The notes beneath the pieces were generated by a model, which was given only the letters and a program-made list of their open reading frames with translations, made no database searches and had not been told where the DNA came from. Positions 1-7,403 of a stretch of DNA of 9,077 nt are shown here, one piece after another. The stretch is from contig JAGRKY010000288.1 in assembly GCA_020442095.1 (NCBI GenBank), forward strand, positions 1 to 9,077. The letters run 5' to 3'. The DNA is from Bauldia sp. GTDB taxonomy: Bacteria; Pseudomonadota; Alphaproteobacteria; Rhizobiales; Kaistiaceae. A program made the translations under genes and the position numbers. The stretch's first letter is position 1; every line of letters starts with the position of its first letter.

Positions 1-697
1 GAATCTTCTCAAGGGGATCGACCGGCTGCGTGACATTCTGGTTGAGAATACCGAGCGTTTCGCCAAGGGCCTGCCGGCCAATAATGTCCTGCTCTGGGGG
101 GCCCGGGGCATGGGCAAGAGCTCGCTGGTCAAGGCGGCCCAGGCGACCGTCAACGCGACGGCCGGGGATGCGGCACGGCTCAAGCTCGTCGAGATCCATC
201 GCGAGGACATCGAGACGCTGCCGGAACTGATGGGGCTGCTCCGCGACGACGGGCACCGCTTCATCCTGTTTTGCGACGATCTGTCCTTCGACGGCGACGA
301 CACCTCCTACAAGTCGCTCAAGGCGGCGCTCGAAGGCGGCATCGAGGGGCGACCGGACAATATCGTCTTCTACGCGACCTCGAACCGGCGCCATCTCCTC
401 CCCCGCGACATGATGGAGAACGAGCGGTCGACCGCGATCAACCCGTCGGAAGCTGTCGAGGAAAAGGTCTCCCTGTCGGATCGCTTCGGCCTGTGGCTCG
501 GCTTCCACAAGTGCAGCCAGGACGAATATCTCGACATGGTGCGGGGCTATGTCGCCCACTACGGCATGACGATCGACGACGACCGCCTGCGCCACGAAGC
601 CCTGGAATGGGCGACGACCCGGGGAGCACGCTCCGGCCGGGTCGCCTGGCAGTTCATTCAGGATCTCGCCGGACGGCTCGGCGTCCGGCTCGGCTGA
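1..697 (+). CDS. DUF815 family AAA+ ATPase, 3' part (5' end outside window)
   Basis: The reading frame is open from base 2 to the TGA at 695-697 and encodes the last 231 residues of a P-loop ATPase. Visible in order (fragment numbering) are a Walker A motif GARGMGKSS at about 33-41, a Walker B stretch FILFCDD at about 87-93, a sensor-1-like ATSNRRHLLP at about 125-134, and a C-terminal GARSGRVAWQF segment of sensor-2 type at about 208-218. This set fits the DUF815 family of bacterial AAA+ proteins, usually annotated only as ATP-binding protein; its substrate is not established. An internal ATG at 110 lies inside Walker A and cannot be the true start. The gene is convergent with the LysM/LytM gene, with only 19 nt between the stops and no clear terminator. 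Family call is firm; cellular role is unknown. Confidence 0.9.
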   Translation, partial: NLLKGIDRLRDILVENTERFAKGLPANNVLLWGARGMGKSSLVKAAQATVNATAGDAARLKLVEIHREDIETLPELMGLLRDDGHRFILFCDDLSFDGDDTSYKSLKAALEGGIEGRPDNIVFYATSNRRHLLPRDMMENERSTAINPSEAVEEKVSLSDRFGLWLGFHKCSQDEYLDMVRGYVAHYGMTIDDDRLRHEALEWATTRGARSGRVAWQFIQDLAGRLGVRLG

Positions 698-716
698 CGC
701 GGCTCGCGCCCGCCCG

Positions 717-1973
717 TCAGGTCCCGAGATAGTCCATCGGGTTGACGGGCTTGGCGCCCTTGCGCAGCTCGAAATGCACCTGCGGCGAGGATACCGAGCC
801 GGTCATGCCGGCCTTGGCGATGGTCTGGCCGCGCTGGACGCTGTCGCCGCGCTTGACGTCGATCTCGCTGTTATGGGCATAGGCCGAGACCCAGCCGTCG
901 GCATGGCGGACAAGGATCAGGTTACCGTAGCCGGCGAGCTCATTGCCGGCATAGATGACGGTCCCCGCCTCGGCGGCCTTGATCGACGTCCCCTCGGGCA
1001 CGGCGAGATTGATGCCGTCGTTGCGCTCGCCATTCGCCTGGGAGCCATAGCCCGAGATGATGCGACCGCGAACCGGCCAGCGGAAGGAGGTTCCGTTCGC
1101 TGAAGGCGGATCGGCCGGATCCAGCGCCGCGGTCTTGTCGGTCGGCACCGTCGCCTTGGCCGGCACGGCCGGCAGGTCAGGAACGCCGGCATTCTTGTCG
1201 GTCGAGACGACCCGGACAGTTGGCGCCGCCTCGGCCGTCGGTTGAACTGTCCCGTCGGGGTTCACCTTGAGCGTGCCGAGCGGCTTCGGCGGATCGCCGG
1301 CCGTGGTCAGCGACGCGGTCTGCGCTGCCGGGACAGCGCCGCCGGCGCCCGGAATCTGCAGCCGCTGGCCGACGCGGATATTCTGGGAAGACAGGCCGTT
1401 GAGGGCGACGATGTCCTCGACCCTGACGCCCTGCGACTGGGCAATCGAATAGAGCGTCTGGCCCGGCTCGACGACGTGGACCACGCCGCCGCCCTTGGCC
1501 TGTGCGGCGGGCATCGGCGCGGCAGCGGCCTGCGGTGCCGCGGCATAGGCGACCTGTGCCTGGGCCGGCTGCGGGATGACGATCGCGCGGCCGGGAACGA
1601 TCTGCGCCGGGCTCGAAATCCCGTTGGCACGGGCGATTTCGCTGGATGGGACGCCGTATCTGATCGCCAGCGTATCGAGCGATTCACCCGCCGCGACGGT
1701 CACCACCTGGCCGCCGACTGCCGACCAGCCGCTCCCCTGTGACGACGCGAGGTTGATCGGCCCGCCATTGGCCTGCGCGGGCGGCAGCGCCGCCTGGGTC
1801 ACCGCGGTACCGCCTGTACCGCCGATGATCGCCCGCTGGTTGGCCGTGGAACCGGTGAAGAAGGGCTCGCGCGTTGCATCGGAGCTGCAGGCAGCCCCGA
1901 GACCGGCGAGGACCGCCACGAAGGCCGCTTGCCCCAGAAAGCGGACCCGGAACGCGGAAACTCGGTTACACAT
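717..1973 (-). CDS. nlpD: LysM-LytM (M23-like) lipoprotein, probable amidase activator of NlpD/DipM type
   Basis: The product is a 418-residue envelope protein. The N-terminus carries arginines, a hydrophobic stretch and GLGAAC, so Cys29 is a probable lipidation site (Gly at -3 is permitted but not typical); Ser30 favours the outer membrane. Two LysM peptidoglycan-binding domains lie at about 89-134 and 164-208, then a Pro/Ala/Thr-rich linker, then a LytM domain at about 297-415. The usual zinc motif HxGxD reads NDGIN (Asn318, Asn322) and the usual HxH reads QVH (Gln398, His400); His367 is kept. Loss of these ligands is what is seen in NlpD/EnvC-type factors, which activate amidases at the division site rather than cut peptidoglycan themselves. 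The ATG is the first possible start, because an in-frame TGA lies two codons upstream (1977-1979). The Shine-Dalgarno sequence is weak. Assignment to NlpD rather than DipM is by domain order and gene context only. Confidence 0.88.
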   Translation of the reverse strand: MCNRVSAFRVRFLGQAAFVAVLAGLGAACSSDATREPFFTGSTANQRAIIGGTGGTAVTQAALPPAQANGGPINLASSQGSGWSAVGGQVVTVAAGESLDTLAIRYGVPSSEIARANGISSPAQIVPGRAIVIPQPAQAQVAYAAAPQAAAAPMPAAQAKGGGVVHVVEPGQTLYSIAQSQGVRVEDIVALNGLSSQNIRVGQRLQIPGAGGAVPAAQTASLTTAGDPPKPLGTLKVNPDGTVQPTAEAAPTVRVVSTDKNAGVPDLPAVPAKATVPTDKTAALDPADPPSANGTSFRWPVRGRIISGYGSQANGERNDGINLAVPEGTSIKAAEAGTVIYAGNELAGYGNLILVRHADGWVSAYAHNSEIDVKRGDSVQRGQTIAKAGMTGSVSSPQVHFELRKGAKPVNPMDYLGT

Positions 1974-2105
1974 CGCTCAACTCGCACTCTACTCAACACA
2001 ACTGCTGCGACTTAACACTGGTAACGTTGACAAAAGATTTAAGACTCCGGCGACTACGCGATTGTCCCCAGCGATTCGTCGCCGGAATCCGCCAATCGGC
2101 CCTAG

Positions 2106-2117
2106 ATTGGGCCCAAT
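2106..2117. repeat. 12-bp perfect palindrome, possible operator
   Basis: ATTGGGCCCAAT is its own reverse complement. It overlaps the right arm of CCAATC-N7-GATTGG (2092-2110), so three CCAAT/ATTGG half-sites stand within 26 bp. The palindrome centre is about 10.5 bp, one helical turn, from the centre of the neighbouring repeat. It lies about 50 bp upstream of the start chosen for the exported-protein gene. A regulator-binding site is a possible reading; chance is another. Confidence 0.35.
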
Positions 2118-2152
2118 ACCTGCCTTAGGTGGATTCCTCGTCCCGAATGTCG

Positions 2153-2157
2153 AAAGG
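2153..2157 (+). promoter_or_regulatory. Ribosome binding site deciding the start at 2168
   Basis: AAAGG lies 10 nt before the ATG at 2168. The in-frame alternatives are worse: the ATG at 2147 has its nearest purine-rich match (AGGTGG, 2127-2132) too far upstream, and the GTG at 2129 overlaps that match. Confidence 0.45.
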
Positions 2158-2167
2158 CGTAACCAAT

Positions 2168-3088
2168 ATGAATCTCCCCGCGTGCCTGCGAGCGGTGGCT
2201 GCCGCCGGCCTCGTCATCCTGCCCGTCATCGCCGGCGCGGCGGGCCCTGCCTTCGCGGAACCGATGTCGGTGCCTTTCAACGTCGCCGTCGGCGATAGCT
2301 CGTCGCTGGTCGTGCGCTATCTCAGGGCGACCGCGGTCGGCCAATCGCCGGAGCCGGTGCTCAGCGTCGACTATGAAATGGAGACGAAGGTCACCGCCGT
2401 TTCGGACAAGGGCAGCACGCTCGCGGTAAGGAACTTCGGAACCAACGTCTCCCTCGACCGCAAGCGGACGCTCGCGCCCCCGGACCTCGACAGCCTCCTC
2501 CTCCAGGCCGTCGACGACCTGACCGCCGAAATCCAGGTCGCGCCGAACGGCGCGCTGGAGCGCGTCCTCAACTGGGACGACCTCCAGGGCAAGCTCACCG
2601 ACCAGGCAAAGGCACTCGCCGGCGACAATGCCGACCTGCAAAAGGCGGTCGACGCCTTCCTGCCCGAGGTCAACCCGGTCGTCGCCGTCCAGCTCTTTGC
2701 CCGGCCGCTCGCGATGAGCGGCCCGGGAAGGGTCGTGAGCTTCGATCCGCCCCAGGTGACCTCGGTCACCGCCGAAGGGATCGAGCTGCCGTCCTTCGCC
2801 TCCTACGCCGCCGGCCGCTGGTCGTTCGACCTCGTCAAGCGGCCCGACCTTCCGCACAACGTCACGGTCCAGTGGCTCGGCGTTCCCGGCGCCGACGAGC
2901 TCAAGGCGATCCTCGCGCCCTTCACCAAGGGCAAGGACGCGCCGACCGATGCCCAGATGTGGCAGCGGTTCAGCGCCTCCTATGACGACAGGGACGGCAA
3001 GCTCCTGTTCTTCCAGGGGGCGATGGAGCTGAAGGCGGGACAGTTCCAGCGGCGGATCGCGCTGGAGGCACAGGCCAAGGGAGGCTGA
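2168..3088 (+). CDS. Unrecognised exported (periplasmic) protein
   Basis: The product is about 306 residues and I do not recognise its family with confidence. It has a clear Sec signal peptide: Arg8, a hydrophobic core at about 9-24 and AFA|EP as cleavage site after residue 30. The mature part has no cysteine and no further membrane segment. Segments at about 35-95 and 195-240 look rich in beta strands, with a likely helical part at about 134-165 between them. The ATG at 2168 is preferred because AAAGG (2153-2157) stands 10 nt upstream and the signal peptide then starts cleanly; an in-frame ATG at 2147 and GTG at 2129 would add 7 or 13 residues. C-rich third codon positions and the signal peptide support this strand over the long open frame opposite. 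It lies between pcm and the NlpD-like gene, convergent with pcm with only 7 nt between stops. An envelope role is inference. Confidence 0.8.
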   Translation: MNLPACLRAVAAAGLVILPVIAGAAGPAFAEPMSVPFNVAVGDSSSLVVRYLRATAVGQSPEPVLSVDYEMETKVTAVSDKGSTLAVRNFGTNVSLDRKRTLAPPDLDSLLLQAVDDLTAEIQVAPNGALERVLNWDDLQGKLTDQAKALAGDNADLQKAVDAFLPEVNPVVAVQLFARPLAMSGPGRVVSFDPPQVTSVTAEGIELPSFASYAAGRWSFDLVKRPDLPHNVTVQWLGVPGADELKAILAPFTKGKDAPTDAQMWQRFSASYDDRDGKLLFFQGAMELKAGQFQRRIALEAQAKGG

Positions 3089-3095
3089 CCGGCGC

Positions 3096-3755
3096 TCAGA
3101 GCCGTTCGGCGACGCCCGGGATCAGCGGCACGAACCGGACGTCGGCGAGCCGGGTTTCCTCGATACCGCTTGCGGTACGGGTGTAGCGCTTCAGGATCTG
3201 GACGGCGTCCTGCGGCCCGACCGGCGCGACGAGGATTCCGCCCTCGCCGAGTTGCTCGAAGAGCTCTTCGGGAACCTCCTCGCCGGCGGCGGTGACGATG
3301 ATCTTGTCGAAGGGGGCATGTTCCGGCCAGCCCTTCATTCCGTCGCCGACCATCGCCTCGATATTCGTCAGCTTGAGCGTCCGGAAGCGCGATTGCGCGG
3401 TCGTGACCAGCGTCCGGAAGCGATCGATCGTGTAGACCCGTTCGCAAAGGCGGGACAGCACCGCCGCCTGGTAGCCGCTTCCCGTCCCGACCTCGAGGAT
3501 CCTGTCGTCAGGCCGGGGATCGAGCGCCATCGTCATCATGCCGACGATGACAGGCGCCGAGATCGTCTGTCCGCAGTCGATCGGCAATGCCCGCTCGGCA
3601 TAGGCCTCGTCGTGGCAATCGGCTTCGACGAAGAGATCGCGCGGCACCGACTCGATCGCCGAGAGCACCCGCTGGTCGGTTATCCCGACCCGCCGCAGAC
3701 GCAGGAGAAGATCGGCGATCCTGACACGGCGATCCTCTTCCCCGGGGTCCGGCAT
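3096..3755 (-). CDS. pcm: Protein-L-isoaspartate O-methyltransferase
   Basis: A cytosolic repair enzyme of 219 residues, close to the usual bacterial length. It transfers a methyl group from S-adenosylmethionine to isoaspartyl residues in aged proteins, starting their return to aspartate. The sequence shows the family N-terminus (GITDQRVLSAIESVPRDLFV, about 24-43), the conserved GQTIS at 62-66, the SAM-binding motif I ILEVGTGSGYQAAVL at 86-100, an acidic residue for the ribose (Asp111) and the GDG...PFDKIIVTAA region at about 137-157. The start is 4 nt after the surE stop, so the two genes are probably co-transcribed and coupled; surE-pcm is a common pair in proteobacteria. It is the last gene of the leftward series, and no clear terminator was found in the 7 nt before the convergent neighbour. 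Confidence 0.96.
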   Translation of the reverse strand: MPDPGEEDRRVRIADLLLRLRRVGITDQRVLSAIESVPRDLFVEADCHDEAYAERALPIDCGQTISAPVIVGMMTMALDPRPDDRILEVGTGSGYQAAVLSRLCERVYTIDRFRTLVTTAQSRFRTLKLTNIEAMVGDGMKGWPEHAPFDKIIVTAAGEEVPEELFEQLGEGGILVAPVGPQDAVQILKRYTRTASGIEETRLADVRFVPLIPGVAERL

Positions 3756-3759
3756 GGCG

Positions 3760-4530
3760 TCAGGCGTCCCGGCTCATGTGCTTGGCGAGCGGGTCGCCGA
3801 GGTCGTAGGCGGTGAGGTCCAGCCGCAGCGGCGTCACCGAAACCGCGCCCTTCATCAGCGCGTCGAGATCGGTGCCCGGCGCGATCTCCGGGCGCGAACG
3901 GCGGTAGGCCAGCCAGAAATACTGGTTGCCGCGCCCGTCGGTCCGCTCGTCGATGTGAAGGCCATGGGTCATGCGGCCCTGGGTGGTGACCATCACCCCC
4001 TCGACCGCATCGGCGGTCCGGTTCGGGAAGTTGAGGTTGTAGAGCACCGCCGGCGGGAAGCCGAAATCGAGGAGCTTGCGGATGATGTCCGGCGCGTGCT
4101 TCTCGGCCGTTTCCCAGTGCATCTCGCGTTCGCCATGCTCGAAGACCGAGGCCTGGCTCAGCGCGATCGACGGCACGCCGAGCAGCGTACCCTCCATCGC
4201 CCCGGCGACCGTGCCGGAATAGGTCACGTCGTCGGCCGCGTTCTGGCCGGAATTGACGCCGGACAGGATGAGGTCGGGCCGGTGTTCGGCGAGCAGCCGG
4301 CGCATCGCCATGATGACGCAGTCGGTCGGCGTGCCGCGCAGGGCGAATTTCTTGTCGGCGACGTGGCGCAGGCGCAGCGGGTCGTTCAGCGAAAGCGAAT
4401 GCGACAGGCCGCTCTGGTCGGTCTCGGGCGCCACCACCCAGACGTCGTCGGACAACGCCGCGGCGATCTTCTCGAGGGTCGCCAGGCCAGGGGCGTGGAT
4501 GCCGTCGTCGTTGGTCAGCAAAATCCGCAT
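3760..4530 (-). CDS. surE: 5'/3'-nucleotidase SurE (stationary-phase survival protein)
   Basis: A 256-residue metal-dependent phosphatase of the SurE family, which removes phosphate from 5'- and 3'-nucleoside monophosphates and may also act on short polyphosphate. The metal-site residues are present: the N-terminal [10 protein letters not shown] with Asp8 and Asp9, Ser40 in the [12 protein letters not shown] segment, and Asn93 in the SGVNSGQN segment; the following [11 protein letters not shown] at about 104-114 is also a family hallmark. The ATG overlaps the serS stop by one base (TAATG), a sign of translational coupling, and pcm follows after 4 nt. Length and both ends fit full-length SurE. 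Cytosolic. Confidence 0.97.
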   Translation of the reverse strand: MRILLTNDDGIHAPGLATLEKIAAALSDDVWVVAPETDQSGLSHSLSLNDPLRLRHVADKKFALRGTPTDCVIMAMRRLLAEHRPDLILSGVNSGQNAADDVTYSGTVAGAMEGTLLGVPSIALSQASVFEHGEREMHWETAEKHAPDIIRKLLDFGFPPAVLYNLNFPNRTADAVEGVMVTTQGRMTHGLHIDERTDGRGNQYFWLAYRRSRPEIAPGTDLDALMKGAVSVTPLRLDLTAYDLGDPLAKHMSRDA

Positions 4531-5939
4531 TACGCTTCGATCCTCTCGATCCCGCCCATGTAAGGCCGCAACACGTCGGGCACGGTGATCGAGCCGTCCG
4601 GGTTCTGGTAGTTCTCCATGACCGCGATCAGCGCGCGGCCGACCGCCACCCCCGAGCCGTTGAGGGTATGGACCAGCCGGGTCCCCTTTCCCTCCTTCGG
4701 GCGGTAGCGCGCCTTCATCCGCCGGGCCTGGAAATCGCCGCAGACCGAGCAGGAGGAAATCTCGCGATATTGCCCCTGCCCCGGCAGCCAGGCCTCGATG
4801 TCATAGGTCTTCTGGGCGCCGAAGCCCATGTCGCCGGTCGAAAGCGTCATAGTGCGGAAATGGATGTCGAGCCGCTTCAGCACTTCCTCGGCGCAGGTGA
4901 TCAGCCGCTCATGCTCGTTGCGGGACTCTTCCGGCGTGGTGATCGAGACCAACTCGACCTTGTCGAACTGGTGCTGGCGGAGCATGCCGCGGGTGTCCTT
5001 GCCGGCCGCCCCGGCCTCGGCGCGGAAGCACGGCGTCAGGGCGGTGAAGCGGAGCGGCAGCTCTTCCTCGGACAGGATCGAATCCCGAACGAGGTTGGTC
5101 AGCGGCACCTCGGCGGTCGGAACCAGCCAGAAGTCTTCCTTGAGCGGCGCCCGTTCGAGCGTGCGCCCCACCAGGTCGTCAAGGCTGATCCTGCCGCCGT
5201 GATACTCCGCCTTGTCCTCCTCGGCGGCGTAGCGCAGCGCCTCCCGCAGCAATTCGGCGCGCGTGATGGTGCGGGTCGCGAGGAACTGGTCGTCGACAAA
5301 TTTCGGCAGTTGCCCCGTCCCGAACATCACCTCGTCACGGACAAGGAGCGGCGGCTGGACCTCGTCATAGCCGTGCTCGGTCGTATGGAGGTCGAGCATG
5401 AACTGGCCGAGCGCCCGTTCCATGCGGGCGAGCCCCTTCTTCAGTACGACGAAGCGGGAGCCGGACAGCTTGGCGGCCGTCTCGAAATCCATCTGGCCGA
5501 GCGCTTCGCCGAGTTCGTAATGCTCCTTCGGATTCGCGATCTCGCGCCTGGTTCCCCAGCGGGCGTGCTCGACATTGGCGGCCTCGTCCGGCCCGACCGG
5601 AACATCATCGAGCGGCAGGTTGGGGATCGTGGCGAGCGCCTCTTCGAGTTCCTTGTCGAGGTCCCGTCCGCGGGCCTCGGCGTCCTGGAGAAACGCCTTC
5701 AGCTCGCTGACCTCGGCCATGAGCTGCTGGGCGATCATCTCCTCCCCGGAGGCCTTGGCGGCGCCGATCTCCTTCGACGCGGCGTTGCGGCGGGCCTGCG
5801 CCTCCTCGAGCCTGACGATATGGGCGCGGCGCGCCTCGTCGAGCGCGATCAGCCGCTCCGCCGCCGGTTCGGCGTTCCGGTCCTTCAGCGCCTTGTCGAG
5901 CGCTTCCGGATTCTCGCGAATCCACTTGATGTCGAGCAT
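4530..5939 (-). CDS. serS: Seryl-tRNA synthetase, with an internal insertion
   Basis: A class II aminoacyl-tRNA synthetase that charges tRNA-Ser with serine (and tRNA-Sec where present). Residues about 1-105 form the N-terminal tRNA-binding arm, with the charged coiled-coil part at about 33-104. The catalytic core shows the GTGQLPKF segment at 207-214, the serine-binding TAE loop at 275-277, motif 2 from [15 protein letters not shown] (304-318; Arg305, Glu307) and motif 3 [12 protein letters not shown] (426-437; Arg435). At 469 residues it is about 40 longer than the usual 425-430. The excess lies at residues about 222-268, between GTGQLPKF and the TAE loop, in frame and rich in charged residues. 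The ATG is preceded by AGG 10 nt upstream, a weak site. The stop shares one base with the surE start. Confidence 0.97.
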   Translation of the reverse strand: MLDIKWIRENPEALDKALKDRNAEPAAERLIALDEARRAHIVRLEEAQARRNAASKEIGAAKASGEEMIAQQLMAEVSELKAFLQDAEARGRDLDKELEEALATIPNLPLDDVPVGPDEAANVEHARWGTRREIANPKEHYELGEALGQMDFETAAKLSGSRFVVLKKGLARMERALGQFMLDLHTTEHGYDEVQPPLLVRDEVMFGTGQLPKFVDDQFLATRTITRAELLREALRYAAEEDKAEYHGGRISLDDLVGRTLERAPLKEDFWLVPTAEVPLTNLVRDSILSEEELPLRFTALTPCFRAEAGAAGKDTRGMLRQHQFDKVELVSITTPEESRNEHERLITCAEEVLKRLDIHFRTMTLSTGDMGFGAQKTYDIEAWLPGQGQYREISSCSVCGDFQARRMKARYRPKEGKGTRLVHTLNGSGVAVGRALIAVMENYQNPDGSITVPDVLRPYMGGIERIEA

Positions 5940-5940
5940 G

Positions 5941-5976
5941 TCACGTTGGCCTGATGCGGGAGTCGGCGCCCCTCAT
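5941..5976 (-). other. Possible 11-codon upstream ORF before serS
   Basis: In the 87-nt gap between tatC and serS, an ATG at 5976 opens 11 codons ([11 protein letters not shown]) and closes with a TGA at 5941-5943, one base before the serS ATG. The arrangement TGACATG would let ribosomes pass from this mini-ORF to serS. It has a single serine codon and no clear Shine-Dalgarno sequence, so it does not look like a classical serine attenuator. It may be chance. Confidence 0.2.
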
Positions 5977-6026
5977 AGCGGCGAAACGCGCCCGGGGAAA
6001 GGCGGCAGGTCGCCCCGCGGCCGCTT

Positions 6027-6854
6027 TTACTCCGCCGCTTCCTGCGCCTCTCTTGCCGCTTCGGCGGCGAGCCGGCGTTTCTCGACCATGCGGACCGCGA
6101 TGATCGAGCCCTCGTAGAGAAGCAGCGTCGGGATCGCCAAGCCGAGCTGCGAGATGATGTCCGGCGGGGTCAGGACGGCGGCAGCAATAAAGGCAAGCAC
6201 AACCGCGTAGCGGCGATAGCGCTTGAGGCCATCGCTTGAGATCACACCGACGCGCGCCAGCAGCGTCAGGATGACCGGCAACTGAAACACCAGCCCGAAC
6301 GCCAGGATCAGCGTCATGATCAGGCTGAGATACTCGTTCACCTTGGGCAGGAGCTCGATCGATGCCTGGCCCGGCCCACCCTGCTGCTCGAGCGACAGGA
6401 AGAAGGTCAGGGCCAGCGGCATGATGACGAAAAAGACCAGCCCCGCACCAATGACGAAGAGCACCGGCGTCGCGATCAGATACGGCACGAAGGCCTGGCG
6501 CTCCTGCTTGTAGAGCCCCGGCGCGACGAATTTGTAGATCTGGTTGGCGATCACCGGGAAGGCGATGAACACCGCCCCGAACAGCGCCACCTTCAACTGG
6601 GTGATGAAGAATTCCTGCGGCGCCGTGTAGATCAGCTTGATCTCGCGCGTCGGCCCGGCGGCCCATTCATACGGAATGACGAGGATGTTGTAGATCTGGC
6701 CCGCGAAGGCGAAGCAGACCACGAATGCGACGAGGATCGCGATGACCGTCTTGATCAGCCGGCTGCGCAGCTCGATCAGATGTTCGATGAGGGGCGCGCG
6801 ACTGGCCTCGACCTCGTCCTCGATCTCCTGCTTCTCGGGCTGCGCTTCGCTCAA
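6027..6854 (-). CDS. tatC: Sec-independent (twin-arginine) translocase subunit TatC
   Basis: A 275-residue polytopic inner-membrane protein, the part of the Tat receptor that recognises twin-arginine signal peptides on folded substrates. The family signature HLIELRSRL is at 25-33. Six hydrophobic segments can be seen, at about 36-56, 88-109, 124-152, 174-198, 215-232 and 234-254. Also present are TAPQEFF (77-83), the LYKQER loop with Glu118, FGLVFQLPV (186-194, with Gln where E. coli has Glu170) and the LTPPD turn (228-232) before the last segment. The start codon is TTG at 6852-6854, overlapping the tatB stop as TTGA; no in-frame ATG or GTG lies near, and the family match begins soon after. 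GGGGA about 9 nt upstream may serve as ribosome site. The C-terminal tail is Ala/Glu/Arg-rich and cytosolic. Confidence 0.96.
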   Translation of the reverse strand: MSEAQPEKQEIEDEVEASRAPLIEHLIELRSRLIKTVIAILVAFVVCFAFAGQIYNILVIPYEWAAGPTREIKLIYTAPQEFFITQLKVALFGAVFIAFPVIANQIYKFVAPGLYKQERQAFVPYLIATPVLFVIGAGLVFFVIMPLALTFFLSLEQQGGPGQASIELLPKVNEYLSLIMTLILAFGLVFQLPVILTLLARVGVISSDGLKRYRRYAVVLAFIAAAVLTPPDIISQLGLAIPTLLLYEGSIIAVRMVEKRRLAAEAAREAQEAAE

Positions 6855-7393
6855 GGCTTGGCGTCCCCGGCTGCGGGCTGCGGAGCGGCATCCGGTACGA
6901 CCACCGTATCCGGCTTGTCGAGATCGAGCTCCGGCGCGGCGGACGCGGCCTTGGACTCAGGCACCGCCGGGGCAGCGTCAGGCTCCTCGACCGTGGCAGC
7001 CGACGCCACGGCGGTCTCGGCCGGGGCTGCCGCCCCGTTGGTCGCGCCCTGCGCCGCCTCTGCCTCTGCCTTGGCCGGCTCGGGCTTCGGTGTGTCGACC
7101 TTGGTGGCCTTCTCGAGGTTGGTCTTGATGCCGGCTTCCGTCTTGGACATCTCCTTGCGGATATCGCCCAGCGGATCGATCTTGCCGATCTCGGCGACCG
7201 ACTTCTTCACGTCGTCCAGTTCGGCTTCGCGCAGCGCCTCGTTGAACTGTCGCTGGAAGTCGCCTGCCATCCGGCGGGCCTTGCCGGTCCAGTGACCGAC
7301 GGCGCGCAGCGTGCGCGGCAACTCCTTCGGGCCGATGACGACGATCGCCACCACCACGACGAGAAGTATCTCTGTCCACCCAAGATCGAACAT
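6851..7393 (-). CDS. tatB: Sec-independent (twin-arginine) translocase subunit TatB
   Basis: A 180-residue single-span membrane protein that forms the substrate receptor with TatC. The N-terminus [26 protein letters not shown] shown here in parts carries the polar Glu8 in the membrane span (about 6-20), the Gly-Pro hinge at 21-22 and then an amphipathic helix to about residue 60. After residue 100 the sequence is low-complexity, rich in Ala, Pro and Glu, as is common for TatB in this bacterial group. The identity as TatB rather than TatA rests on Glu8, the GP hinge, the longer length and the place directly before tatC. The ATG is 72 nt after the tatA stop, behind a strong hairpin; only a weak GGG lies in ribosome-site range. 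The stop overlaps the tatC start by 4 nt. Confidence 0.95.
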   Translation of the reverse strand: MFDLGWTEILLVVVVAIVVIGPKELPRTLRAVGHWTGKARRMAGDFQRQFNEALREAELDDVKKSVAEIGKIDPLGDIRKEMSKTEAGIKTNLEKATKVDTPKPEPAKAEAEAAQGATNGAAAPAETAVASAATVEEPDAAPAVPESKAASAAPELDLDKPDTVVVPDAAPQPAAGDAKP

Positions 7394-7403
7394 GCAACGG
7401 TTA

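Larger units (their letters stand above)
1974..2167. promoter_or_regulatory. Divergent intergenic region with GANTC cluster and inverted repeats
   Basis: This 194-nt spacer separates the divergent NlpD-like gene (-) and the exported-protein gene (+), so it should hold the promoters of both. It is visibly less GC-rich than the genes around it. GANTC, the site methylated by CcrM in alphaproteobacteria, occurs at 2043, 2073, 2085 and 2132, and again at 2170 across the start codon. Small inverted repeats lie at 2073-2089 (GATTC-N7-GAATC), 2092-2110 (CCAATC-N7-GATTGG) and 2106-2117 (perfect palindrome ATTGGGCCCAAT). A TTGACA hexamer at 2027-2032 could be a -35 element on the plus strand, but no convincing -10 follows. 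The positions are seen directly; a regulatory function is inference. Confidence 0.45.

Noticed and set aside
698..716. Bidirectional terminator between the convergent DUF815 and NlpD-like genes
   Set aside because: The 19-nt spacer is GC-rich but shows no convincing stem with a T-run in either direction.
2012..2019. TTAACACT as a CtrA half-site
   Set aside because: It differs from the TTAACCAT half-site at the end, and no TTAA-N7-TTAA full site is present in the spacer.
2027..2057. Perfect TTGACA hexamer as part of a plus-strand promoter
   Set aside because: At 16-19 nt spacing the following hexamers (such as GCGACT or GACTAC) are poor -10 matches, so I did not list it as a promoter of its own.
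2102..2857. Long open frame (251 codons) on the minus strand opposite the exported-protein gene
   Set aside because: Its translation is Arg/Gly/Asp-rich with no motif, typical of the antisense of a GC-rich gene; the plus strand has a clean signal peptide, a ribosome site and C-rich third positions.
3754..4563. 269-codon open frame on the plus strand opposite surE
   Set aside because: Shadow of surE, with His/Arg/Gly-rich composition and no recognisable domain.
4668..5954. 428-codon open frame on the plus strand opposite serS
   Set aside because: Shadow frame; serS on the minus strand has all family motifs and this translation resembles no protein.
6001..6028. Stem GCGGC/GCCGC followed by TTTT on the plus strand as a terminator
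   Set aside because: It points rightward where no plus-strand gene precedes it, the stem has only 5 bp, and on the minus strand no T-run follows.
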